Shown here in pieces: positions 1-6,138 of a stretch of 6,197 nt of DNA. The number at the start of each line of letters is the position of its first letter. The first letter of the stretch is position 1. The stretch is taken from the NCBI GenBank assembly GCA_017880745.1, contig JADGRR010000195.1, positions 1 to 6,197 of the forward strand. The letters are read 5' to 3'. The notes beneath the pieces were generated by a model that saw only the letters and a program-made list of their open reading frames with translations, made no database searches and was not told the origin of the DNA. Source of the DNA: Burkholderiales bacterium (GTDB lineage Bacteria > Pseudomonadota > Gammaproteobacteria > Burkholderiales > SG8-39). A program made the position numbers and the translations under genes.

Positions 1-527
1 GTGGCGCTTACCGAGGCGGCGAACCAGGTGAAGGTCGCGTCGGCAGTCCATCCGGCGACGGCGTAGACGCCGAACCCGATCAACGTCATCCCGCCCGCAA
101 GCCCGTCCGCGCCATCCATGAAATTGTAGAGGTTGGTGCCCCAGACGATGGTGAGCACAACCAGTGCCGCCAGCGGCAGCGGCAGATCGGGCATCATGTA
201 ATAGACGAGAGCCAACGCGGCGAACACGTGCGTGGCCAGTCGCAGCATGAATGGCAGGCTGCGCCAGTCATCGGCAAACGAAACCAGCGCCAGCACTGCG
301 CCCAGGCTGAGCCAGGTGCCGACGCCGTAAAAGAACAGCGGGCCGGTCAACGCAATTGCGAAGACCATGGCGAGTCCGCCGGAGCGCGACACCGGCGTGC
401 TATGCAGCGAACGGTCGTTGGGCAGATCTTTGGGCAGGGATTGGCTGCGTACCAGCACCAACAGCAGCGCGAGGCAGACGATTGCCGCGAACAGGGGGGC
501 GAAATACATGTAATTGCCGGTGCTCAC
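1..527 (-). CDS. WecA/WbpL-type undecaprenyl-phosphate sugar-1-phosphate transferase, N-terminal part (cut by window edge)
   Basis: This is the first 175 residues of an integral membrane enzyme of the MraY/WecA/TagO family. Known members transfer a sugar-1-phosphate from a UDP-sugar to undecaprenyl phosphate at the inner membrane, the first step of building a lipid-linked glycan. Visible landmarks are a first membrane helix (about residues 8-27), the cytoplasmic motif PNDRSLHSTP (36-45) followed by RSGGLA (48-53), the Asp pair in SFADDW (83-88), and the conserved NFMDGADGLAGG block (135-146). Hydrophobic segments separate these motifs. I chose the GTG start at 527; Met7 (codon at 509) is an alternative. 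Neither has a strong ribosome site. The start lies 10 bp after the stop of the 4-ketoreductase gene, which suggests translational coupling. That pairing resembles wbpV-wbpL of Pseudomonas O-antigen clusters, so the first sugar is more likely QuiNAc or FucNAc than GlcNAc (inference). Family members are usually about 320-360 residues, so roughly half is missing. Confidence 0.9.
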   Translation of the reverse strand, partial: MSTGNYMYFAPLFAAIVCLALLLVLVRSQSLPKDLPNDRSLHSTPVSRSGGLAMVFAIALTGPLFFYGVGTWLSLGAVLALVSFADDWRSLPFMLRLATHVFAALALVYYMMPDLPLPLAALVVLTIVWGTNLYNFMDGADGLAGGMTLIGFGVYAVAGWTADATFTWFAASVSA

Positions 528-537
528 TGGTGGAATT

Positions 538-1515
538 CTACAATTTGATCCGGGCGTTATAAGCTTTGGCAGTGAGGATCAGTCCTTGCTCCGGATCGTA
601 TGCAGGCCGCCAGCCCAGTTCGGCACCGATCCTGGAGGCATCGATTTGGAGCGAGCCCACCAGGCGCCCGACTGCATCGAGCTGGCCGGTGCATGCGCCC
701 GCCAGTCGCAGCAGCAATGGCGGAAAAGCGAGCAGCCGTGGCGATTTGTCCAGACCGCGCGCCAACGCGCGTATTAATTGCGGCGTCGACAGGTCGTGCG
801 CATCGCTTACCAGGTAGGTCCTTCCGGGAGCGGGATGCCGCATCACCGCCAGCGTCGCATCGATCAGGTTCTCGAGATAAATGAGGCTGCGGCGGTTGGC
901 GATCGAGGCGAACGGCAAAGGCAAGCCACGCTCGATCCAGCGCAGCAGCCGCGCGACGTTGCCCTTGACCCCCGGTCCGTAGATCAGCGGCGGTCGCAAA
1001 ACGGTCAGGCCCAGCCCGGTTTCCGCCGCAATCCGGCTTAATGCCTGTTCTGCCTCCCATTTTGACCGGCCGTAAGCATCGACGGGGGCAGGCGGGTCGC
1101 TTTCGCGGAAGGGCGCGTTGACAGTCGCTTCGCCATTCACTTTGATCGAGCTCATGTATATCAGGCGGCTTACCCCGGCCGCCGCCGCTGCCCGCGCCAG
1201 GGGTTCGCTGCCGGCGACGTTGACGCGGCGGTAATGCGCGAGCGGGTCGGACGCGCTGTCGCGCATCACGTGGGCGCGCGCCGCGAGATGCACGACCATG
1301 TCCACCCCTGCCAACGCCGCCTGCCAATCGGTATTCGGTCCGATATCGCCGACACGGACGATGCGGGCGGCGGGCGCGAACGCTGCCAGGGCTGCGCTCT
1401 CGCGCCGCACTGCGGCCCTGACCATATAGCCCGCGGCAGCGAGGCGCGCGCATAGGCGCAGGCCGACAAAGCCGCTCGCGCCGGTCACCAGGACTGAGGG
1501 AATAGGCGCGTTCAT
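538..1515 (-). CDS. NAD-dependent epimerase/dehydratase family protein, probable UDP-4-keto-6-deoxy-GlcNAc reductase (WbpV/WbpK/WreQ-like)
   Basis: The 325-residue product is an extended short-chain dehydrogenase/reductase acting on nucleotide sugars in the cytoplasm. Seen in the sequence are the N-terminal Rossmann motif TGASGFVG (11-18), the HLAARAH segment (76-82) that follows the cofactor-binding strand, the serine pair at 122-123 in YMSSIKVNGE, the catalytic YGRSK (Tyr148, Lys152) and the RPPLIYGPG segment (174-182). The length fits the family. The start ATG at 1515 overlaps the stop of the upstream GT4 gene as ATGA. The reading frame stays open further upstream, to 1824, but that part lies inside the GT4 gene and lacks domain sequence, so it is rejected. 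Because the next gene encodes an initiating sugar transferase, I infer a 4-keto reductase or 4-epimerase that makes UDP-QuiNAc or UDP-FucNAc, as proposed for WbpV/WbpK and rhizobial WreQ. Motifs alone do not exclude a plain UDP-hexose 4-epimerase. Confidence 0.9.
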   Translation of the reverse strand: MNAPIPSVLVTGASGFVGLRLCARLAAAGYMVRAAVRRESAALAAFAPAARIVRVGDIGPNTDWQAALAGVDMVVHLAARAHVMRDSASDPLAHYRRVNVAGSEPLARAAAAAGVSRLIYMSSIKVNGEATVNAPFRESDPPAPVDAYGRSKWEAEQALSRIAAETGLGLTVLRPPLIYGPGVKGNVARLLRWIERGLPLPFASIANRRSLIYLENLIDATLAVMRHPAPGRTYLVSDAHDLSTPQLIRALARGLDKSPRLLAFPPLLLRLAGACTGQLDAVGRLVGSLQIDASRIGAELGWRPAYDPEQGLILTAKAYNARIKL

Positions 1516-2696
1516 AGACCCTGTCTTTTGAGCAGCTGCCGGTAATAACCGAGCAGCGCGGCCGTCAGTTGCGCCTGCGGGAAGTCGCGCAGCGCCCGCT
1601 CCCTCGCCCTCCGCCCCATGCGCCCGCGCAAGCTCGCGTCGCCGGCTAGTGCACGCATGTTTAGCGCGAGTTGCTGCACGTCGCCTGCCTCGAACAGCAT
1701 GCCGGTTTCGTCCGCGACGATGGCGTCGGTGATGCCGTAAATCCTCGATCCTATGGCCGGCACGCCCGCGGCGGCGGCCTCGATTATAGTCATTGGAAAT
1801 CCTTCGCGATAACTGGGCAGGCACAACACGTCGCTCGCGGCCATGTAGTGCTCGGGCGTGGCGCTCAAGCCGGCTACATGCAGGCGGTTACGACAGGCGG
1901 CGCAGGTCTGCTCGATCTCGGGCAGCAGTCCGTCCTCGTCCGGCCCGACGATCAGCAGCTGGCAAGCCGCGTCCTCGCGTGCGAGCACAGAATACGCCCG
2001 GGCCAGGTCGAGCACACCCTTGTCGCGTTTGAGCCGCCCGACGAACAAAAACACTGGCGCATCGGCGGGGATGCCTAGTTCAGCGCGCAGCGCGGCGCGT
2101 GCGCTGGAATCGGGGTTGAAGCGCTCGCAGTCCACTCCGGCGATCGAGCCGTGGTTGAGCACCCGGGACTTCAACGCCGGGAGCAGCCCGGCCGCGATCA
2201 GGAACTCGCGCTCGGAAGCGCTTACCACGAGCAGATCGGTGGCGAGCCGCGCCAGCAGCCGGTCGAGGTTTTTCAGTAGCCAGCGCAGCACGCCGCGACG
2301 CGTCACCCATACTTCGCCCTGGAAAGTGTGCAGGCGCAGCGGCACGCCCGCCAGCCAGGCGGCCAGCATGCCGAGAAGTCCTGCCTTGGGGGTCAGCGTG
2401 TGCACCAGCTGATAGCGTTCGGCGCGGAAATGCCGCCACAGGCTGGCGAATGCGAGCAGGTCGGCGAGCGGCGCGATATCGCGTTCCAGCCGCAGCGAAA
2501 TGATGCGACAGGGCAGCAGTGCGGCGAGTTCGGGCGCATCATTGTTGACGATCAGCGTAACCGCAAAAGACCGCGCCAGGGTGCGTATATGCTCGAGCAG
2601 GAACCAGCGCACCACCAGCGTGCTGGTGACCACCAACGCGACGCGTGCGGGCCCGGCGGGACCCGGTCGCGAGGCCGGGGGCGTATTGGATCGCAT
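1512..2696 (-). CDS. GT4 family (GT-B fold) retaining glycosyltransferase
   Basis: The 394-residue product looks like a cytoplasmic, membrane-associated GT-B glycosyltransferase that extends a lipid-linked oligosaccharide. An N-terminal acceptor domain includes VHTLTPKAGLLG (98-109), a segment typical of the WbpH/WbpJ/PglA-like group, and RLHTFQGEVW (121-130). The C-terminal donor domain has FVGRLKRDKG (218-227, with Arg221 and Lys226 where GT4 enzymes bind the donor phosphates), LLIVGPDEDG (247-256) and the EX7E motif EGFPMTIIE (Glu298 and Glu306). The first 17 residues are rich in proline and glycine and precede the first strand; they may be a short tail or reflect a start set slightly too early, though ATG at 2696 is the only good upstream candidate. 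It begins 22 bp after the GT2 gene stop with no strong ribosome site, and its stop overlaps the next start. The donor sugar and linkage cannot be read from the sequence; a HexNAc or hexose donor is plausible. Confidence 0.92.
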   Translation of the reverse strand: MRSNTPPASRPGPAGPARVALVVTSTLVVRWFLLEHIRTLARSFAVTLIVNNDAPELAALLPCRIISLRLERDIAPLADLLAFASLWRHFRAERYQLVHTLTPKAGLLGMLAAWLAGVPLRLHTFQGEVWVTRRGVLRWLLKNLDRLLARLATDLLVVSASEREFLIAAGLLPALKSRVLNHGSIAGVDCERFNPDSSARAALRAELGIPADAPVFLFVGRLKRDKGVLDLARAYSVLAREDAACQLLIVGPDEDGLLPEIEQTCAACRNRLHVAGLSATPEHYMAASDVLCLPSYREGFPMTIIEAAAAGVPAIGSRIYGITDAIVADETGMLFEAGDVQQLALNMRALAGDASLRGRMGRRARERALRDFPQAQLTAALLGYYRQLLKRQGL

Positions 2697-2718
2697 AGTC
2701 AGGAAGCCGCGACGCGCA

Positions 2719-3633
2719 TCACTTTGGCGGCCGCGGTGCGGTTAGTCCGCGCCCATGCGTCAGCTGCAGTTCGTCCAGTCGTCGATAGAGGTAGCTCAGC
2801 AACGCGTTCCAGGACTGCTCGATCTCGGGCGAAATCTTGCCGCCGCGACGATCGCGCCAGCGGCGCCCCGCCGTAGTGGTAAAGAGCAAATCCCGCGGCA
2901 GCTTGAGCCCCGTCGCCAGCACCGCGAGCGATAGATTGCGCCATTGGCGGCGCCGCGTGAATCGGGTAATTTGCGCGGCAAGCAAACAACGACGCGTCAA
3001 TAATGTATTGCTCAGGGCGATCGGCCCCATGCGATATCCCAGAAGAATCTCGTCCAGAACGGCGAAGCGGCTGTCTGGATAGGCGCGCAGCAGCATCTCC
3101 TGATCCTGGGCGCGCACCAGTTCCGGGGTTTGATAGCGATAGCGGCGGAACCAGCCGGCACGCCCCATCCAACTCGGGTGCACCAGGTAGAACCCGTTCC
3201 AGGGCTGGGCGCACAGCGCCTCGTGGTTCGGGCGGTAAGGGAATAATCCGGTGGCGGCCCCGCTGTCGTCGAAAATCAGGGCCCGGCAGGCCAGCAGATC
3301 CAGCGAACTCTCGGCGTTCAGCCGCGCCACCTGGCGCGCAAACCGGTCCGGAAAACACACGTCATCTGCGTCCATGCGGGCGATATAGCGCCCGGCCGCC
3401 GCGTCGATACCCTGGTTGAGCCGGGCGGCCAAACTCTGTTTCGTGCCGTCACGCAGCAGGCGCACACGCGGATCGCCGAAGCGAAGCGCGATATCCGGCG
3501 AAGCATCGACCGATCCATCGTCGAGCACCAGCAATTCAAAATCGCCAAAGCTCTGCTCGAGCACCGACATCATGGCCAAGGCCAGGGTGCGCGCGCCATC
3601 GCGCACCGGAAGGAGGACGGAAACTTCAGGCAT
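2719..3633 (-). CDS. GT2 family (GT-A fold) inverting glycosyltransferase
   Basis: The 304-residue product is a family 2 glycosyltransferase that probably adds one sugar from a nucleotide-sugar donor to the growing repeat unit on the cytoplasmic face. It opens with the classic strand VSVLLPVRDGARTL (4-17), followed by VLDDGSVDAS (36-45), which binds the nucleotide, and the metal-binding DXD motif in ARMDADDVCFPDRF (85-98). AQDQEM (175-180) occupies the place of the usual ED motif that supplies the catalytic base. LLGYRMG (197-203) ends the GT-A core. The remaining 100 or so residues are rich in Arg and Leu and have one weakly hydrophobic stretch (about 233-251), which may give peripheral membrane contact. 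The start is ATG at 3633, 37 bp after the GT11 stop, without a clear Shine-Dalgarno sequence. Members of this subgroup appear widely in capsule and O-antigen loci; the specificity is not predictable here. Confidence 0.92.
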   Translation of the reverse strand: MPEVSVLLPVRDGARTLALAMMSVLEQSFGDFELLVLDDGSVDASPDIALRFGDPRVRLLRDGTKQSLAARLNQGIDAAAGRYIARMDADDVCFPDRFARQVARLNAESSLDLLACRALIFDDSGAATGLFPYRPNHEALCAQPWNGFYLVHPSWMGRAGWFRRYRYQTPELVRAQDQEMLLRAYPDSRFAVLDEILLGYRMGPIALSNTLLTRRCLLAAQITRFTRRRQWRNLSLAVLATGLKLPRDLLFTTTAGRRWRDRRGGKISPEIEQSWNALLSYLYRRLDELQLTHGRGLTAPRPPK

Positions 3634-3670
3634 GCCGGCTTATCGAAAAATTGTCCAGGATGGCTTCCAA

Positions 3671-4555
3671 TCAAACGCGGCTGAGGTACTGCCAGCGGGA
3701 AACGGCGAGATCGCGCGCATCCAATTTCGGGCTCGCATACCAGGGAGCGGGCGCGATGACGATCTGCTCCGGGCTGTATCCCAGCCAGCCCGCCCACCAG
3801 CTGAAGCTGCTGTTGGCCATGACGTGATGTTTGCATGCTCTCATCAATGCCAGGTCCTGTTCGGGCCGTTCTCCGTTCCCCGCTACGAATACCGCGGATG
3901 ATTCCAACGGCAGCTCGGCACGAGCCCATTCCGGATCGTCGGAGAAAACCAGGAAATGGCATTCCGGGCAGCGGCTCCTGACAATACTTATTGCGCGCCG
4001 GTAATACTCGACGGAGCACACACCGTGCATCTGCGCCGCGGCGTTGAGGTTTACGAAATCACCCCTGCGCACATGCAGGCCCACACTGCTGGCAGAGCGC
4101 GCCAGTTCAAGCAGCCTGGCGTTAGCGTCGGCGAGAGGCTCGCGCAGTGTGAAATCCGCGCGAATCCCGTCGGCGATGCCGATGAAATAGCGCTCGGACT
4201 GCCAGTAGCCTACCAGACAGACTGGCGCATGCAACGTCCGTATGCTCGGGTCGTAGGTGATCGCAGACTCGAAATGCCAGCGGCGAAACAAGGGGCGAAC
4301 GAGCCGCAGCCGCATCCCGATTTCCACCACCCACGCCGGCCAGTTTCTCAGATCCGCCGGGGTCGCCACCCTTGCCCGCAACTTGAACGGCGCTAGCGCA
4401 TACCCACGGCGGGTGTAGGCATGGAACGCAAGCGCATGCTCGAATGCTCGCGTGTCGAGCAGCAGTTCGGCGCCCAGCCGGTCGGCTAACGCCCGACCGG
4501 CAGCGTACTGGAACATCTGGTTTCCCAGGCCGCCGGTCAGGCGAACTATAACCAT
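3671..4555 (-). CDS. GT11 family glycosyltransferase, probable alpha-1,2-fucosyltransferase
   Basis: The 294-residue product matches the bacterial GT11 family, whose characterised members move L-fucose from GDP-fucose, usually to the 2-position of a galactose-type acceptor. The diagnostic features are all present: the N-terminal GGLGNQMFQYAAGRALA (8-24), the HVRRGDF motif (161-167) used for GDP-fucose binding, FSDDPEW (204-210), and the C-terminal ANSSFSWWAGWLG block (247-259). The length is normal for the family and no break is seen. An in-frame TAG sits directly before the ATG at 4555, which fixes this as the earliest possible start. The ribosome site is weak, with GACGGG some distance upstream. 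It lies 46 bp after the methyltransferase gene and 37 bp before the GT2 gene. Its presence implies GDP-fucose synthesis (GDP-mannose dehydratase and reductase) elsewhere in the genome. The acceptor sugar is unknown, and some GT11 members may act on substrates other than galactose. Confidence 0.93.
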   Translation of the reverse strand: MVIVRLTGGLGNQMFQYAAGRALADRLGAELLLDTRAFEHALAFHAYTRRGYALAPFKLRARVATPADLRNWPAWVVEIGMRLRLVRPLFRRWHFESAITYDPSIRTLHAPVCLVGYWQSERYFIGIADGIRADFTLREPLADANARLLELARSASSVGLHVRRGDFVNLNAAAQMHGVCSVEYYRRAISIVRSRCPECHFLVFSDDPEWARAELPLESSAVFVAGNGERPEQDLALMRACKHHVMANSSFSWWAGWLGYSPEQIVIAPAPWYASPKLDARDLAVSRWQYLSRV

Positions 4556-4601
4556 CTATCATGCCCGTCAAGAATACACAGGTCCGTCATTGCGAACGCC
4601 T

Positions 4602-5333
4602 TCAGCCTTTGATGGCGGTAACGTGGTAACCGACGGTGAAGCGCTGTTCCCGGTCGAATCGGTCGAGATAACGGCAGGCCAGGGGAATCACCAGCGCCAG
4701 CAATGGGGCAAGCAGTGCCCACAGAGGCAACCACAACAACTCCAGCGGCAGCGGCATGCCCAGTTTGAACGGGCGGGTTGTCTGCACGAAGCGGATCGAT
4801 TCCTGGGCGAAGAACCTGAAGGAACCCGCATTCGCTTCCACCCTGAGCTGCGAAAACCCCGCCGCGGCGAGAAAGTCATGGTACCAGTAGGGCGTGTAGC
4901 CGCCGTAGTAGTGGTATGGCTCCTGGTGGATGCCGGAACCGAGGGGGGCGGTGAGCATCAGGCGCCCGCCGGGCTTGAGGATGCGCGCCATTTCCTGCAC
5001 CACTTTGATCGGTTCGCGCACGTGCTCCAGCACTTCGGTGCACAGGATGGCGTCGAACTCCCCGTCCGCCACCGGCACGCTGGAGATATCGCAGCGGTAG
5101 TCGATCCGGCCGTAGCCGCCGTGACGCAATTGATAAGCGTCCAATCCGGCGAAATCCTGGGTTTCGTAGCGGCAGTGCGCAAACAGCTGACGGTACGGGC
5201 AGGAGCCGGCGCCCATGTCGAGCACCCTCGCGCCGGCCGGCAGGCGCGCCGCCTGCTCGGCCACCCAAAGGTCGCGGTTCACCTGGTTGAAGGCGAACAG
5301 AGGGCTGGCCTTGAACCAGGATTTCAACGCCAC
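4602..5333 (-). CDS. Class I SAM-dependent methyltransferase with C-terminal hydrophobic segment
   Basis: With the start chosen here the product is 243 residues. It carries a Rossmann-type methyltransferase domain: motif I VLDMGAG (37-43) followed by SCPYRQLF (44-51), an acidic residue in GLDAY (63-67), DISSVPVADGEFDAIL (82-97), CTEVLEHV (98-105), and LKPGGRLMLTAP (119-130). HYYGGYTPYWY (141-151) may contribute to the acceptor site. Residues about 194-220 form a long hydrophobic stretch (PLPLELLWLPLWALLAPLLA and on), suggesting membrane attachment. I chose GTG at 5333 because AAAGGA sits 7 bases ahead of it and 25 bp separate it from the upstream stop. The frame is open up to ATG codons at 5438 and 5465, but those starts would place over 75 bp inside the DUF268 gene and add sequence without domain character. 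By context it may methylate a sugar of the surface glycan or a lipid-linked intermediate, but motifs do not fix the substrate. Confidence 0.88.
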   Translation of the reverse strand: MALKSWFKASPLFAFNQVNRDLWVAEQAARLPAGARVLDMGAGSCPYRQLFAHCRYETQDFAGLDAYQLRHGGYGRIDYRCDISSVPVADGEFDAILCTEVLEHVREPIKVVQEMARILKPGGRLMLTAPLGSGIHQEPYHYYGGYTPYWYHDFLAAAGFSQLRVEANAGSFRFFAQESIRFVQTTRPFKLGMPLPLELLWLPLWALLAPLLALVIPLACRYLDRFDREQRFTVGYHVTAIKG

Positions 5334-5358
5334 CGGGGTATCCTTTGAAACAAGGCTC

Positions 5359-6138
5359 TCACAATTCCGGGCGCTTTTGAAATACGAAAATGCCCAGGGC
5401 GTACCGTTGGCCGGCAAGGCTGGAGAGCTGTGCTTCATCGGGCGTAATGCTCTCGATCCGCCCACCTGTCTGGATCACGGTCAGGGCGGAAAGTCTGAGC
5501 GAATTCTGCGTCGCCAACTTGACGATTGAGCGTGGGTCAAAGACATGGTGGGCATTGAACTCGATTCTCTCAATGCCGATAGGAACGGAAAGATAAAAGA
5601 CCCCATTATTCTTGAGCAGTGCCGCCATATTCACAAATCCGCGTTCGAAGCCTCTAGGATCAATCGGATCACCGTACCGGCCCAAGCCAAAGTGCTCCAA
5701 CGCATGCAGGCAGGAAAGCGAGTCGCAATAGTCCGCCATTCCTGCCACGGGCTGCATAAGATCGGCCTGTTTGAATGTTACGCCCGGTATTTGCGTGCTT
5801 ATCGGTCTGACATCGAACACCTCGATCTCTCGAAAACTGGCCACGTGGGCGACAAACCCGCCCACAAGGGAGCCGACATCTACGTGCTTCTTCGGCTTAG
5901 CCTCAAAAATCCTTCTGGCCACCAGCAAATCCTGCCAGAAGTATTCGCTTTTGGTAGTTCCACCTTCTTCGTACCAGTCATTGAGGCAAGGCAGCAATTC
6001 GAGACGCCCAGTGTAGTTGGCGCGAAAGCGTCGGAAATCCCGTAGATATCGCGGAAAACCCCGCAGCGACCGAAGCGCAACCATCGGATCGATGCCCAAT
6101 TGGGTGGTCAAGATCCAATACAGCTTTTTAATCGCCAT
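5359..6138 (-). CDS. DUF268 family protein, methyltransferase-like, function unknown
   Basis: The 259-residue product is recognised as a DUF268 protein, a family first noted in Caenorhabditis and also found in bacterial polysaccharide loci; I know of no assigned reaction. Conserved-looking blocks are KKHVDVGS (83-90), GGFVAHVASFREIEVFDVRP (93-112), QADLMQP (124-130), CDSLSCLHALEHFGLGRYGD (138-157) and FYLSVPIGIERIEFNAHHVF (181-200). The order (a VDVG strand, an acidic strand end at FDVR, an ADLM site, then an LEH segment) imitates class I SAM methyltransferases, although the glycine loop is not canonical. I see no signal peptide or certain membrane helix. ATG at 6138 is preferred; a GTG codon lies directly before it at 6141. 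The start overlaps the stop of the upstream reading frame, and the stop is 25 bp before the next methyltransferase, consistent with co-transcription. The coding sequence is visibly richer in A+T than the genes to its left. It could modify a sugar of the glycan, but that is inference from location only. Confidence 0.85.
   Translation of the reverse strand: MAIKKLYWILTTQLGIDPMVALRSLRGFPRYLRDFRRFRANYTGRLELLPCLNDWYEEGGTTKSEYFWQDLLVARRIFEAKPKKHVDVGSLVGGFVAHVASFREIEVFDVRPISTQIPGVTFKQADLMQPVAGMADYCDSLSCLHALEHFGLGRYGDPIDPRGFERGFVNMAALLKNNGVFYLSVPIGIERIEFNAHHVFDPRSIVKLATQNSLRLSALTVIQTGGRIESITPDEAQLSSLAGQRYALGIFVFQKRPEL

Noticed and set aside
228..548. Plus-strand open frame of 106 codons at the left end.
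   Set aside because: It lies antisense to the WecA/WbpL-type transferase, whose PNDRS, DD and MDGADG motifs are unmistakable. Its Gln- and Arg-rich composition is typical of a shadow frame.
1516..1824. In-frame upstream extension of the 4-ketoreductase gene to a 428-residue product.
   Set aside because: The extra 103 residues are Arg- and Ala-rich without domain character and lie wholly inside the GT4 coding region. The ATG at 1515, with its ATGA overlap, gives a product that begins just before the Rossmann motif.
2699..3358. A 219-codon minus-strand frame overlapping the GT2 gene.
   Set aside because: It is a shadow in another frame of the GT2 gene, which carries the DXD and nucleotide-binding motifs. 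The shadow product is low in complexity and lacks motifs.
3634..3670. The gap between the GT11 and GT2 genes, examined as a possible terminator.
   Set aside because: There is a run of five T bases on the minus strand, but no stable GC-rich hairpin before it, and the next gene continues in the same direction.
4545..4571. Promoter-like pair on the minus strand: TTGACG (4566-4571) and TATAGT (4545-4550).
   Set aside because: The spacer is only 15 bp, and the -10 box falls inside the first codons of the GT11 gene, so transcripts would start downstream of its ATG. The operon layout gives no need for a promoter here.
4452..5348. A 298-codon open reading frame on the plus strand.
   Set aside because: It lies antisense across the GT11 and methyltransferase genes, which both have clear family motifs. 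Its product is rich in Gln, Arg and His, without domain character, as expected for a stop-free shadow in GC-rich DNA.
5334..5465. N-terminal extension of the class I methyltransferase gene to ATG 5438 or 5465.
   Set aside because: This would overlap the DUF268 gene by about 80 to 107 bp and add residues without domain similarity. A GTG at 5333 has a well-spaced AAAGGA ahead of it.
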